Shown here in pieces: positions 49,166 to 58,829 of a stretch of 64,000 nt of DNA; the first letter of the stretch is position 1; the number at the start of each line of letters is the position of its first letter. Made by a program: the position numbers and the translations under genes. The notes beneath the pieces were generated by a model. That model was given only the letters and a program-made list of their open reading frames with translations, had not been told where the DNA came from and searched no databases. Source of the DNA: Segniliparus sp051660745 (GTDB taxonomy: Bacteria > Actinomycetota > Actinomycetes > Mycobacteriales > Mycobacteriaceae); contig NZ_JBOFQF010000042.1 in assembly GCF_051660745.1 (NCBI RefSeq), forward strand, positions 124,001 through 188,000, given 5' to 3'.

Positions 49166-50163
49166 AGACCGCCATCCTCTTGCCCTATCAACTCCGCGAG
49201 CCCTGTCAATTCCATAAGCACAGCAGCCAGCGCCTTCGGGTCGTGCTGATGCGTCCCCGGGATCGCCACCTGGGCGAACGTCGGGGTCGCGCCGACCCGG
49301 GCGGCCGCCCGGGCGAGCTGTTCTCGCTCCACGCCGTCCGGCACCGAGGCCGCATCGACCACAATATGGTCCACTCGCAACCCCGGCGCGTGCTGGGAGA
49401 GCACGTGCAGGTGCCGCTCAGTGGAGAAGCCCGCCGTCTCGCCCGGTTCCGGAGCGAGATTCAACACGAGCACTTTTCGCGCAGCGGTCGCGGTCAAAGC
49501 GTGCAGCTGATCCGGCACGAGCACGTGCGGAATGACGCTGGAGAACCACGACCCCGGCCCGATCACGACCAAGTCGGCGCGCGTGATCGCGTCGACGGCT
49601 TCTGCGCAGGCTGGTGGCTCCATCGGCAGCAGCCTTACCCGCCGAACCTTACCCGGTGTCGTCGCAACTGCAACTTGGCCTCGGATTCTGCGGATGAGCC
49701 GAGGGTCCTCCTCGATGCCCGAGACCTCCGCCTCGATGTGCAGCGGCACCGTCGACATCGGCAGCACGCGGCCTTGGACCCCGAAGGTCCGGACCATCAC
49801 GTCCAGCGCCTGGACCGGGTCGCCGAGCACTTCGGCGAGCCCTGCGAGCAGGAGGTTCCCCACGGGATGGCCCGCGAGCGCCCCGACCCCGCCGAACCGG
49901 TGCTGGAGCACCTCCGCCCAGATTCCCGACTCGCCGTCGTCCGGGGCGAGCGCCACGAGCGCCATCCGCAAATCCCCCGGCGGAATCACATCGAGCTCGT
50001 GGCGCAGCCTGCCTGAGGAGCCGCCGTCGTCCGCGACGGTCACCACCGCCGTCACGTCCTTGGTGAGGCGCCGAACCGCCGAAAGGGTCGCGTAGAGGCC
50101 GTGCCCCCCGCCCAACGCCACCACCGAGAGCTCCTCGGAGCCTTTCTGCGCATGCCGGGCCAT
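49162..50163 (-). CDS. yvcK: YvcK/CuvA-type gluconeogenesis factor
   Basis: Protein of 333 residues of the CofD-like/YvcK family, linked to cell shape and carbon-source adaptation; binds UDP-sugars in relatives. VVALGGGHGLYATLSAVRRL and VTVADDGGSSGRLRHELDVIPPGDLR are the conserved binding loops; ITRADLVVIGPGSWFSSVIPHV is a second. ATG 50163 is used; a GTG two codons earlier overlaps the rapZ stop as GTGA and is equally possible. Central member of the cluster. Confidence 0.94.
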   Translation of the reverse strand: MARHAQKGSEELSVVALGGGHGLYATLSAVRRLTKDVTAVVTVADDGGSSGRLRHELDVIPPGDLRMALVALAPDDGESGIWAEVLQHRFGGVGALAGHPVGNLLLAGLAEVLGDPVQALDVMVRTFGVQGRVLPMSTVPLHIEAEVSGIEEDPRLIRRIRGQVAVATTPGKVRRVRLLPMEPPACAEAVDAITRADLVVIGPGSWFSSVIPHVLVPDQLHALTATAARKVLVLNLAPEPGETAGFSTERHLHVLSQHAPGLRVDHIVVDAASVPDGVEREQLARAAARVGATPTFAQVAIPGTHQHDPKALAAVLMELTGLAELIGQEDGGL

Positions 50164-50165
50164 CG

Positions 50166-51062
50166 TCACTCCAGCCCCAGGTCGCGGTGGATCACCCGGA
50201 CGGTCAGCCGTTCGTCTTGCCCGATGAGCGCCCCCAACGCCACCGCCATGGCCACGCTGCGGTGCTTGCCGCCGGTGCAGCCGACCGCGATCGTCATATA
50301 GCGCTTCGCCTCCTTGCGGTAGCTGGTGAGCACGAGGCGCAGCAGCTCGTGGTAGGTCCGCAGGTACTCCTTGGCCCCGGGCGCGCCCAACACGTACTCC
50401 GAGACCTCGGCCTCCAGCCCGGTGTGGTCGCGCAGCTGGCGCACCCAATGCGGGTTCGGCAGGAACCGCACGTCGGCGACCATGTTCGCGTCGAGCGGGA
50501 GCCCGTATTTGAACCCGAAGGACTGCACGGTCACACTGGTCTTCGCGCGGGCTGCCGAGCCGCCCCACTCCTGCTCCACCATGTCCCTCAGCTCTTTGAC
50601 CGAGGAGACCGAGGTGTCGAGGATCGAGTCCGCCTCCGCGTAGAGCGGCTCCAAGAGGGCGCGCTCCCGCTCGATCCCCTCGGCCAGGGTGTCGTGGCCC
50701 TGCAGGGGATGGCGGCGGCGGACCGACTCGAAGCGGCGGATCAGGACCTCGTCGGAGGCCTGGAGGAACAGCACCTTCGGATCGAGGCCCTGGCCGCGCA
50801 GCTCCGCGAGGAGCGAGTGGATGTCGCCAGTGAAATCCCTGGTCCGAGAGTCCACCAGCACCGCGAGCCGGGGAATCCGGGTCTCCGGGTCGAGACCGAT
50901 CTCCACCATGCGGGTGACCAGCTTCGGCGGAAGGTTGTCGGCCACGTACCACCCGACGTCTTCGAGGATCTTCGCCGCCGTGCCGAGGCCCGCCCCGGAC
51001 AGGCCGGTGAGGAAGAGGACCTCGATCGCGGGGCTCTCTGGCTTCTTCTCGGGTTCCGTCAT
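50166..51062 (-). CDS. rapZ: RapZ/YvcJ nucleotide-binding protein
   Basis: 298 residues. The family binds nucleotides and, in enterobacteria, small RNAs controlling GlmS. The P-loop reads FLTGLSGAGLGTAAK: the usual GxGxGK/RS-T is altered to G-L-G-T, so nucleotide binding may be weak. The Walker-B-like region LAVLVDSRTRDF and the C-terminal domain with VGCTGGKHRSVAM (ligand pocket) are normal. ATG overlaps the uvrC stop as ATGA. Confidence 0.94.
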   Translation of the reverse strand: MTEPEKKPESPAIEVLFLTGLSGAGLGTAAKILEDVGWYVADNLPPKLVTRMVEIGLDPETRIPRLAVLVDSRTRDFTGDIHSLLAELRGQGLDPKVLFLQASDEVLIRRFESVRRRHPLQGHDTLAEGIERERALLEPLYAEADSILDTSVSSVKELRDMVEQEWGGSAARAKTSVTVQSFGFKYGLPLDANMVADVRFLPNPHWVRQLRDHTGLEAEVSEYVLGAPGAKEYLRTYHELLRLVLTSYRKEAKRYMTIAVGCTGGKHRSVAMAVALGALIGQDERLTVRVIHRDLGLE

Positions 51063-53026
51063 GATGCCACTTCCGCCGTGCCGTCCTTTTTGTCGAGCGC
51101 CGTCTTTTGCAACGCGGCGACGACCGCCCCGGCGAGCACCGGGCCGAAGCCGGGCAGCGCCGCGATCTCCTCCGCGCTCGCGTCCGCGAGCTTGCGCACC
51201 GAGCCGAAATGCTTGACCAGCTGCGCGCGCCGACGCTCGCCGAGGCCTTTCACCTCGTCCAACGCCGAGGCGGTCATCCGCTTCGAGCGCTTCTGCCGAT
51301 GGTGGGCGATCGCGAAGCGGTGGGCCTCGTCCCGGATCCGCTGCAGCAAGAACAGGCCCGCGCTGCTGCGCGGCAGGATCACCGGGTCCTCCTCGTCCGG
51401 CAGCCACAGCTCTTCGAGCCGTTTCGCGAGCCCGACCACCGGGATGTCCGAGGCGCCCAATTCCGTGAGCGCCTCGAAGGCGGCCCGAACCTGCGGCTGC
51501 CCTCCGTCGATGACCAGGAGTCCGGGGTCCGGACGGTCGCCGCCCTTCTCGGACTGGCGGTGCGCGAACCGGCGACGGACGACCTCCGCGATATTCCCCG
51601 TGTCGTCGTTCCCGACGACGCCGTCCGTCCCCTTGACCGTGTAGTGCCGGTAGTCGGCCTTCTTCGGCAGCCCGTCGTCGAACACGACCAGCGACGCGAC
51701 CACGTCCGTGCCCTGGACGTGCGAGATGTCGACGCATTCCATCCGGATCGGCGGCGCGGGCAGGTCGAGCGCCTCGTAGATCTCCTGCAACGCGGCCGAG
51801 CGCTCGGTGAAGTCGCCGCTGCGGCGCAGCTTGTGCTGCGCGAGGGCCTCGTGCGCGTTGCGCGCGACCGTCTCCATGAGCTTGCGTTTGTCGCCGCGCT
51901 GCGGCACGCGCAACGCCACCGGGCCGCCCCGCAGCGTCGAGAGCCACGTGGTGAACCCGTCGACGTCGCCCGGCAGCTCGGGGACCAGGATCTCGCGCGG
52001 GGCGGCGGCGAAACGCGCCGAGCGGCCGAACCGGTCCGTCGTCTCGGAATGCTCGACGAGGTCGCCGTAGAACTGCAGGAGGAACTCCTCCACCATGTCG
52101 CTCTGCGTCTCCGGCTGGGAGCTGTACACGTTGTCCACCACCCAGCCGCGCTGGCCGCGCACCCTGCCCTCGCGCACCTGGAAGACCTGCACCGCCACCT
52201 CAAGGTCGTCGGAGTCGAACGCCACCACGTCCACGTCCGAGCCGTCGGCGAGCACGACGGCCTGGTGCTCCAGCGCCTTGTCCAGCGCCGAGAGCTCGTC
52301 GCGCAGCCGCGCGGCCGTCTCGAAGTCGAGCTCCTCGGAGGCCGCCAGCATCCGCTTGCGGGTCTCGCGCACCAGCGTGTCGGCCCCGCCCGCCAGGAAG
52401 TCGCAGAAGGACTCCACGATCTCCCTGTGCTCGGCGGCGCTCACCCGGTCGACGCAGGGCGCGGAGCATTTGTCGATATAGCCGAGCAGGCACGGCCTGC
52501 CGATCTGGCCGTGCCGCTTGAACACGCCGTTCGAGCACGTCCGGGCGGGGAACACCTTGGTCAAGAGGTCCACCGTGTTGCGGATCGCCCACACGTGGGA
52601 GTACGGGCCGAAATACCGGACGCCCTTGCGGCGCGCGCCACGGTAGACGAACAGGCGCGGGTACTCCTCGTTCAGGCTCACCGCCAGCATCGGGTAGCTC
52701 TTGTCGTCGCGGTAGCGGACGTTGAACCGGGGGTCGAACTCCTTGATCCAGTTGAACTCCAGCTGCAACGCCTCGACCTCGGTGGCCACCACGGTCCACT
52801 CCACCGTGGCGGCCGTCGTCACCATCTGCCTGGTGCGCGGCGCGAGCGCGTAGAGGTCCTGGAAGTAATTGGACAGCCTGGCCCGGAGATTCTTGGCCTT
52901 GCCGACATAAATCACCTGGCCAGAAGGATCTCGGAACCGGTAGACGCCAGGCTCGGTCGGGATGGTCCCCGCCGCGGGGCGGGCCAGCCCGCCTGCAAGG
53001 CGAGGAACGGTCACCGGGTCTACCAC
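51059..53026 (-). CDS. uvrC: UvrABC excinuclease subunit C
   Basis: Makes both incisions in nucleotide excision repair. 655 residues. N-terminal GIY-YIG nuclease (PGVYRFRDPSGQVIYVGKAKN), Cys-rich segment CSAPCVD, UVR motif at about 200-235 (LDFETAARLRDELSAL), RNase-H-like C-nuclease with ECVDISHVQGTDVVAS, and two helix-hairpin-helix motifs ending LPGFGPVLAGAVVAAL. The frame is open well upstream, but GTG 53026 is chosen because TAGCCT ends seven bases before it and because family members start near here. First gene of the operon. Confidence 0.95.
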   Translation of the reverse strand: MVDPVTVPRLAGGLARPAAGTIPTEPGVYRFRDPSGQVIYVGKAKNLRARLSNYFQDLYALAPRTRQMVTTAATVEWTVVATEVEALQLEFNWIKEFDPRFNVRYRDDKSYPMLAVSLNEEYPRLFVYRGARRKGVRYFGPYSHVWAIRNTVDLLTKVFPARTCSNGVFKRHGQIGRPCLLGYIDKCSAPCVDRVSAAEHREIVESFCDFLAGGADTLVRETRKRMLAASEELDFETAARLRDELSALDKALEHQAVVLADGSDVDVVAFDSDDLEVAVQVFQVREGRVRGQRGWVVDNVYSSQPETQSDMVEEFLLQFYGDLVEHSETTDRFGRSARFAAAPREILVPELPGDVDGFTTWLSTLRGGPVALRVPQRGDKRKLMETVARNAHEALAQHKLRRSGDFTERSAALQEIYEALDLPAPPIRMECVDISHVQGTDVVASLVVFDDGLPKKADYRHYTVKGTDGVVGNDDTGNIAEVVRRRFAHRQSEKGGDRPDPGLLVIDGGQPQVRAAFEALTELGASDIPVVGLAKRLEELWLPDEEDPVILPRSSAGLFLLQRIRDEAHRFAIAHHRQKRSKRMTASALDEVKGLGERRRAQLVKHFGSVRKLADASAEEIAALPGFGPVLAGAVVAALQKTALDKKDGTAEVAS

Positions 53027-53097
53027 GCCCTCAAGGCTAGCGCGCGGGCCGATCTCCCTCCCTGTGAGTCGATCCACAGGTCCCCGAGCCGGGGCGG

Positions 53098-54006
53098 TCA
53101 TCGACGTTCGGCGGTGAAATAACCGCTCGAACGCCACAGCTCGGCGAACCGGTCCGGGAACGGCCTGCCTTGCGAGGCGGCCAGCTCCGCCCGGTTGACC
53201 GGGGCGACGTCCCAGCCCCGTTCGGCGAGCCACCGCTCCGGGAGCTCTCTCGGGTCGTCGTACCACAAGGAGGTCACGTCGAACGCGGAATCCTCGGCAC
53301 CGAGGGACAAGCCCTTCGCGGCCGCTTCGCGGATCCGCCCGACGTCGCCGGGGCGGAACCCGTTCTCCGCGCCGATGTGGCTTCCCGGGGCGGACAGCGC
53401 GTTGATCTGCTCGAAGAGCGCGTCCTGCGCCGCGCCCGGCAGGTAGATCAGCAGGCCTTCGGCGAGCCAGGCCGTCGGCTTCGCGGGGTCGAACCCAGCG
53501 GCCTTGAGCGCGACGGGCCAGTCGTCCCGGAGGTCGGCCGCGACCTCGTGGCGCTCCACCAGCGGCTGCGCGCCGAGTTTGCCGATGACCTCCCCTTTGA
53601 ACCGCAGCACCTCGGGCTGGTCCACCTCGAACAGCACGACTCCTTTGGCCCATGGGATCCGGTAGGCCCGCGCGTCAAGGCCCGAGGCGAGGATCACGAC
53701 CTGCGGCGTGGCCGAGGCGGCGAAATACTCGTCGAAATAGCGCGTCCGGGAGCCGAAGAAGTCCGCCCAGAGCGCTGTCCGCTCGTCCCAATCGGCCTCG
53801 TCCCCCGCGTTCGCGAGCTGCGCGTCCGTCTCCGGGTGGCCCGCAGCCTTGACGAAAGCCTCCGCGAACGGGTCAAGCGCGAGCGGCTGGGCCCGACGGC
53901 TCTGCAACGCGCGGGCCGACGCGACGCCGAGCGCCGTGTACCCGACGCTCGACACGATGTCCCAGGAGTCGTTCTCGCTGCGCGCGGAGGGATGGTTGAT
54001 TGCCAT
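53098..54006 (-). CDS. Leucine-carboxyl-methyltransferase-like SAM enzyme
   Basis: Methyltransferase of 302 residues of the actinobacterial TIGR00027/UPF0677 family, many copies of which occur in mycobacteria. The signature sequence VVILASGLDARAYRIPW (SAM binding) and VLFEVDQPEVLRFK are present, with AWLAEGLLIYLP further on. Natural substrate unknown. TACTGT ends six bases before ATG 54006 (leaderless). It is divergent from the DUF1963 gene with only 40 bases between start codons. Confidence 0.9.
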   Translation of the reverse strand: MAINHPSARSENDSWDIVSSVGYTALGVASARALQSRRAQPLALDPFAEAFVKAAGHPETDAQLANAGDEADWDERTALWADFFGSRTRYFDEYFAASATPQVVILASGLDARAYRIPWAKGVVLFEVDQPEVLRFKGEVIGKLGAQPLVERHEVAADLRDDWPVALKAAGFDPAKPTAWLAEGLLIYLPGAAQDALFEQINALSAPGSHIGAENGFRPGDVGRIREAAAKGLSLGAEDSAFDVTSLWYDDPRELPERWLAERGWDVAPVNRAELAASQGRPFPDRFAELWRSSGYFTAERR

Positions 54007-54046
54007 GGCACAACAGTAGCCCGGCTTGCCGACATATACTCGGCCT

Positions 54047-54907
54047 ATGAGAATCCGGGCGGGAAAAGAAGCGGCGTTCCTCGAGCTGGCACGGGAGCAC
54101 CTCGGCGACGGGCTCGCGGAGGAGCTGTGGGCGCTGCGCAAGCCTGCAGCGCAGTTGGCGGTCGGCGCGCCCTCGGGCGACGAGCATCGGGCCTCCCGTT
54201 TCGGCGGACTCCCGCTCCTCGATCCCGAGATGCCCTGGCCAGTGCGGAAGGACAGGCCGCTGAGCTTCCTCGCCCTGCTCGACCTCGAGCAGCTCGCCCC
54301 GTTCGCGGCCGCCACAGGCCTGCCAACGGAAGGGTTCCTCAACTTCTTCTCCATCCTGGACGATTTCAAGGCGGACGTTCTTCTGCCGTGGGGGGAAGTC
54401 GACCAATTCGGCGAGTGGCGGGTCCTCCTCTCGAGCCCCGAGGCCACGGCTCGGACTCCAGATCGCGCGGTCAAAGCGTTCCCGTCGAGATCGTTGGAGC
54501 CGAAACCGGTCTGCTCGCTGCCAGATATCGAAGAGCTGAGGACAGAGGCGCTGCTCCAAAAGCACGGCATCACCGACCAATGGGCGTTCTACGACTTCGT
54601 GGAGCCATGGGAAGAGTGGTCGTCCGCCCCTCTGTGCAGCACCGGAGACGGGCACTACCACCAGCTCGGCGGGTGGCCCGACCTCGTCCAGAGCTCCGTC
54701 TTCGACTACGCCACCGACTACACCATGGGCACCCCGTTCGCGGCCGGACCGGACGATTGGCGGCTCGTGCTCCAAATCGACTCGCACTGGGACATGGACC
54801 ACGATTGGATGTGGGGCGACGTCGGCGTTCTGTATTTCTTGCTCACCGAGGCGAATCTGCGGGCAGGCGCGTTCGACCAGACTTGGCTTGTCATGCAATG
54901 CACCTAG
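54047..54907 (+). CDS. DUF1963 (YwqG-like) protein
   Basis: Protein of 286 residues. Family landmarks are SRFGGLPLLDPEMPWP near the start, FLALLDLEQLAPF and the late LVLQIDSHWD...MWGDVGVLYFLL. Related proteins appear in toxin or ankyrin-type contexts, but the biochemical role is not established. TATACT ends six bases before ATG 54047 (leaderless); an earlier ATG in the frame lies upstream of that hexamer and is rejected. Convergent with the dehydrogenase gene. Confidence 0.86.
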   Translation: MRIRAGKEAAFLELAREHLGDGLAEELWALRKPAAQLAVGAPSGDEHRASRFGGLPLLDPEMPWPVRKDRPLSFLALLDLEQLAPFAAATGLPTEGFLNFFSILDDFKADVLLPWGEVDQFGEWRVLLSSPEATARTPDRAVKAFPSRSLEPKPVCSLPDIEELRTEALLQKHGITDQWAFYDFVEPWEEWSSAPLCSTGDGHYHQLGGWPDLVQSSVFDYATDYTMGTPFAAGPDDWRLVLQIDSHWDMDHDWMWGDVGVLYFLLTEANLRAGAFDQTWLVMQCT

Positions 54908-54916
54908 ACGCTCGGC

Positions 54917-56005
54917 TCAGCCCAGCGCCGCGATGACCGCCCTCGCCGCCTGGCCGGTCGTCGCGCCGCCGCCGAGGTCGGGGGTCACGTGCTCGCCTCG
55001 GGCCACGACCGTGCGAACGGCGCGGCGGAGCGCGTCCGCCTCGTCCCGCGAGCCGAGATGTTCGGCCAGGCCCGCGATGGACAGGATCGTCCCGAGCGGA
55101 TTCGCGACACCCTGCCCCGCGATGTCGGGGGCGCTGCCGTGGACCGGCTCGAAGTAGCTCCACCGCTCGCCGACGTTCCCGCTCGGCGCAAGGCCCAGGC
55201 CGCCCGAGACGCCAGCCGCGACGTCCGAGAGGACGTCCCCGAGCAGATTCTCCGCGACGACCACTCCGAAGCCGCCCGGATCCGCCACCAGCCGCATCGC
55301 CACCGCGTCCGCGTTCTGGACCTCGGCCGCCACCTCCGGGTAGTCCGGCGCGACGAGCGCGAGCCGCTCGCGCAGATGCTGCCCGCTCGCGCGCAGGATG
55401 TTCGGCTTGTCGGCCACGACGAGGCTCGTCCGTCCCTCGCGGCGGGCCAGCTCGAAGGCGAAGCGCAGGATCCGGTCCGTCCCGACGTCGGTCTGCAGCC
55501 GCAGGGCGACGCGCACCCCCTCCGGACCGGAGCGCGCGGCGTTCGGATGCCGCCGCACCAGCTCCCACAACTCGCCATGGACGTCGGCGACGTCGAAGCC
55601 CGCGTAGAGCCCCTCGGTGTTCTCCCGCACGATGGCGTAGTCGAATCGCGGCGGGCTGCCGAGGAAGTCGGCGGCCGGGCGCAGATTCGCGTACAGGTCG
55701 AGACGCTGCCGTAGCTGGACCACCGGCGAGACGTATGCGAGCCCCCTGCCGCGCAGCTCGGGGTCGAGCTCGGCCTGCGCCTCGCGCTCCGGCTTGCTCG
55801 TCACCGCGCCGAGGAGGCCGCCGTCCGACTCCTCGACCAGCCGCCACGTCGCCTCCGGCACCGGGTCGCCCCCGCGCCGCCAGCACGACCAGCCGATCTC
55901 GCCGAACCGCAGCTCCCACGGCAGACCAAGCGCCTCGACGACGGGCAGCGCGGCCTCGACGACTTCGGGGCCGATCCCGTCGCCGGGCAGCACTGCGATC
56001 TTCAT
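54917..56005 (-). CDS. Isopropylmalate/isocitrate-type decarboxylating dehydrogenase
   Basis: NAD(P)-dependent beta-decarboxylating dehydrogenase of 362 residues. N-terminal IAVLPGDGIGPEVVEAAL, substrate loop IVRENTEGLYAG, catalytic Lys in VVADKPNILRASG, metal loop ENLLGDVLSDVAAGVSGGLGLAPSGNVG. It could be a leuB, but the loop and the length also suit tartrate- or homoisocitrate-type enzymes and no leuC/leuD is nearby, so no symbol is given. TACGCT ends six bases before ATG 56005 (leaderless). Confidence 0.85.
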   Translation of the reverse strand: MKIAVLPGDGIGPEVVEAALPVVEALGLPWELRFGEIGWSCWRRGGDPVPEATWRLVEESDGGLLGAVTSKPEREAQAELDPELRGRGLAYVSPVVQLRQRLDLYANLRPAADFLGSPPRFDYAIVRENTEGLYAGFDVADVHGELWELVRRHPNAARSGPEGVRVALRLQTDVGTDRILRFAFELARREGRTSLVVADKPNILRASGQHLRERLALVAPDYPEVAAEVQNADAVAMRLVADPGGFGVVVAENLLGDVLSDVAAGVSGGLGLAPSGNVGERWSYFEPVHGSAPDIAGQGVANPLGTILSIAGLAEHLGSRDEADALRRAVRTVVARGEHVTPDLGGGATTGQAARAVIAALG

Positions 56006-56184
56006 CGGTGTAGCGTATCCGCACCGTCCACCGGCTGCGGCGAGCGCCGGTTTCCTGGCGTACATTGGTTTTTGGCGATACGTGACGAACATCACTCGAC
56101 CTGCTCGGGGTCTGAGCCGCCGTCGCTTTCGCCGTCAATCGCGCAAACGACTCCGCGCTGCGCATCATCACAACTGGAGGCGTC

Positions 56185-56718
56185 ATGCAACTCCACCTTC
56201 TCCCTATCCTCGCCATCGCCGCCGCAGGCCCGCTGGCGGGGCTCGCCCCGGCGGGGGCCGAATCGGCAGGGGCCGCGTCCTCCTGCGCCGCATTGGAGGA
56301 ATCGATGCCCGGCCTCGTCTCGTTGCAGGCCCAGTACCACGACCTTGCGGGCACCACGGGCGAAGTCGACGTCATGGCATGGCAAAACGACCCGATGGGC
56401 CTCTACGCCAAAGGCCAGACCCTCTCTGCGACATTGCACGAGACGGGCGGCGCGCTCCACGAGGCGGGGCCCGACATCACCGCGCCGAGGCTGAGCGGCG
56501 CGACCGCCCAACTCACCGACATGGTGGACGAGGGCACGGGCGTCATCGACAGCTACCTCGCCGATCCGTTCTCCGCGCTGCGCCCGGAGGCGAACGACCA
56601 GCTCACCGATCTCGCGCAACGCGGATTGGTCTCGTTCGTGCATTTCCAGGACGCGTACCAGGCTTCCTGCGGAGCGCTTCCCACCGACGGCATACCAGCG
56701 CATATGCCCCCGCGCTGA
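56185..56718 (+). CDS. Secreted protein of unknown function
   Basis: Exported protein of 177 residues. Signal peptide MQLHLLPILAIAAAGPLAGLAPAGAE with a likely AxA cleavage. Mature part is helical and acidic with Cys at SSCAALEE and QASCGALP, likely one disulfide tying both ends. No family recognised; it has the look of the other small secreted proteins in this window. GGAGG precedes the ATG, so unlike its neighbour it has a normal leader. Confidence 0.7.
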   Translation: MQLHLLPILAIAAAGPLAGLAPAGAESAGAASSCAALEESMPGLVSLQAQYHDLAGTTGEVDVMAWQNDPMGLYAKGQTLSATLHETGGALHEAGPDITAPRLSGATAQLTDMVDEGTGVIDSYLADPFSALRPEANDQLTDLAQRGLVSFVHFQDAYQASCGALPTDGIPAHMPPR

Positions 56719-56770
56719 CAGCCCGGTCTTTCACCGAGAGCGGCGGCGCGCGTCCGTGTAGCGTGTCGGC

Positions 56771-58705
56771 ATGAAGCCGCTCGTCGTCGCGCTCCTGCTT
56801 TATGCCAGCTGCCTGGCCAGTTGCTCGTCCGAGCCTGGTCAGCAGCCGCAGGACTGCGCGGACGCGAGCCCCGGCAGGCCCGTGGCGAAGGTCTCGGACG
56901 CCGAGGGCGGCCAGGACTTCGCGAGCCGTCCCGAGCACGCCAGCGGCTACCGGACCGGCATGAAGGCCGTCGAAACCCGAAGCTCCATGGTGGTCACCGC
57001 GAACCCGTTGGCGAGCAAGGCCGCCTGCGGCGTCTTGCGCTCCGGCGGCACTGCGGCGGACGCGCTCGTCGCGGCGCAGGCGGTCCTCGGCCTCGCCGAG
57101 CCCCAGTCCTCGGGCGTCGGCGGAGGCGCGTTCCTGCTGTACTACGACGCGGCGAAGCGCGTGCTCGAAGCCTACGACGGGCGGGAGACCGCGCCCGCCG
57201 CCGCGACGGGCGACTACCTGCGCCAGGTCGACGAGGCCGACCGGACCGAGCCGAAGCCAAGCGCGCGGGCGAGCGGGCGCTCCATCGGGGTCCCCGGCGT
57301 GCTGCGGCTCCTTGAGCTCGCCCAGCGCGAGCACGGCGCGAAGCCATGGCGCGAGCTTTTCGACCCCGCGATCTCCCTCGCCGACCACGGCTTCGCGATC
57401 AGCCCCCGGATGGCCGGAGTGATCGCGCCCGAGGCCGCGAGCCTGCGCCGGGACCCGCAAGCCGGGGCCTATCTCTTGCATCCGGACGGAAGCCCCAGGG
57501 CAGCGGGCGAGATCTTGACGAACCCCGCGTACGCCAAAGTCCTCGGCGCGGTCGCCAGCGAGGGGGCGGACGCGTTCTACACCGGAGCGGTCGCGCGCGA
57601 CATCGTGGACGCGGTCGGACGCTCCGACAACGGGCGCACCCCCGGCCAGATGGCACTGCGCGATCTCGCGGACTACCGCGTGAAGAAGCGCCAGCCGGTC
57701 TGCGTCGACTACCGGGGCCACCAGGTGTGCGAGATGCCGGGGCCCTCCTCGGGCGGGATCGCCGTGGCGCAGACGCTCGGGATCCTCTCGCATTTCGACC
57801 TCAAAAAATTCAGCGACCTCGGCAAACTCAGCGACCTCGGCGACGACGGCGGGCGGCCGGACCCGCAGGCCGTGCACCTCGTCGCAGAGGCCGAGCGGCT
57901 CGCATACGCCGACCGGGACAAGTACCTCGCGGACCCGGACTTCGTGCCGCCGCCGGGCGGCTCCCCCGCGCAACTGCTCGCCCCGGCGTACCTCGCGGAG
58001 CGGGCGAGGCTCGTCGACCCCGGCCACAGCATGGGCGTCGCGGCGGCGGGCGACTTCGGCCCGGTCGATTTCGCCGTCGCCCCCGGACACGAGCATGGCA
58101 CGAGCCAGATCACCGTCGTGGACTCCCACGGCAACGCCGCGAGCATGACCACGACCGTGGAATCGGCGTTCGGGTCGTACCACCTGGTGGACGGGTTCTT
58201 CCTGAACAACCAGCTCACGGATTTCTCCGCGCAGCCTGTCGACGACGCGGGCCGCCCCGTCGCCAACTGCGTCCAGCCGGGCAAACGCCCGCGCAGCTCG
58301 ATGTCGCCGACCTTGGTGTTCGGGGCGGGCGGACCGCAATCCGGCGACCTCGAATTCGCCCTCGGCTCCCCCGGCGGCAGCACCATCATCCAATACGTGG
58401 TGAAGACCCTGGTCGCCCTCTTGGACTGGGGGCTCGACCCGCAGCAGGCGGTCGGCATGGTCGACTTCGGCGCGAGCAATTCGCCGACGACGAACATCGG
58501 CGGCGAGCACCCGCTGGTCCAAGCCGCCGACAACGGGGCGGACGACCCCCTCGTCGCGGCGCTGCGAAAACTGGGGCATGTCGTGGACGTGCGCCCGCAG
58601 GATTCCGGGCTCTCCGCCATCCGTCGCACCGCGACCGGCTGGGAGGGCGGCGCAGACCCCCGCCGCGAGGGCGTGGTCATGGGCGACGCGGAGCGGGTGA
58701 AATAG
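56771..58705 (+). CDS. Lipoprotein gamma-glutamyltransferase
   Basis: Ntn-hydrolase of 644 residues that splits gamma-glutamyl compounds such as glutathione, anchored outside the membrane. Lipobox LASC after MKPLVVALLLYASC. Self-cleavage occurs before the Thr in GTSQITVVD, where most members have TTH; the nucleophile Thr is kept. Substrate-binding loops QSSGVGGGAFLL, MPGPSSGGIAVAQ and LGSPGGSTIIQ are intact. A short insert with two copies of the peptide SDLG (FSDLGKLSDLG) lies in the lid region. TAGCGT ends six bases before the ATG (leaderless). Confidence 0.92.
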   Translation: MKPLVVALLLYASCLASCSSEPGQQPQDCADASPGRPVAKVSDAEGGQDFASRPEHASGYRTGMKAVETRSSMVVTANPLASKAACGVLRSGGTAADALVAAQAVLGLAEPQSSGVGGGAFLLYYDAAKRVLEAYDGRETAPAAATGDYLRQVDEADRTEPKPSARASGRSIGVPGVLRLLELAQREHGAKPWRELFDPAISLADHGFAISPRMAGVIAPEAASLRRDPQAGAYLLHPDGSPRAAGEILTNPAYAKVLGAVASEGADAFYTGAVARDIVDAVGRSDNGRTPGQMALRDLADYRVKKRQPVCVDYRGHQVCEMPGPSSGGIAVAQTLGILSHFDLKKFSDLGKLSDLGDDGGRPDPQAVHLVAEAERLAYADRDKYLADPDFVPPPGGSPAQLLAPAYLAERARLVDPGHSMGVAAAGDFGPVDFAVAPGHEHGTSQITVVDSHGNAASMTTTVESAFGSYHLVDGFFLNNQLTDFSAQPVDDAGRPVANCVQPGKRPRSSMSPTLVFGAGGPQSGDLEFALGSPGGSTIIQYVVKTLVALLDWGLDPQQAVGMVDFGASNSPTTNIGGEHPLVQAADNGADDPLVAALRKLGHVVDVRPQDSGLSAIRRTATGWEGGADPRREGVVMGDAERVK

Positions 58706-58829
58706 CCCGACCGGGGGAACTGGTGTCCCAATTGACGCATTCGGGCTCGGGGCATTGCGGCCCCGGTCGCGCGGCGGCAAGGTTGAAGCGCAAGGAAACG
58801 AATGCCGAACAGTTCTGGAGGGCAGCTCG

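Noticed and set aside
57800..57845. Short direct repeat in the gamma-glutamyltransferase gene
   Set aside because: Only two imperfect copies of SDLG in a lid loop; ordinary local duplication, described with the gene.
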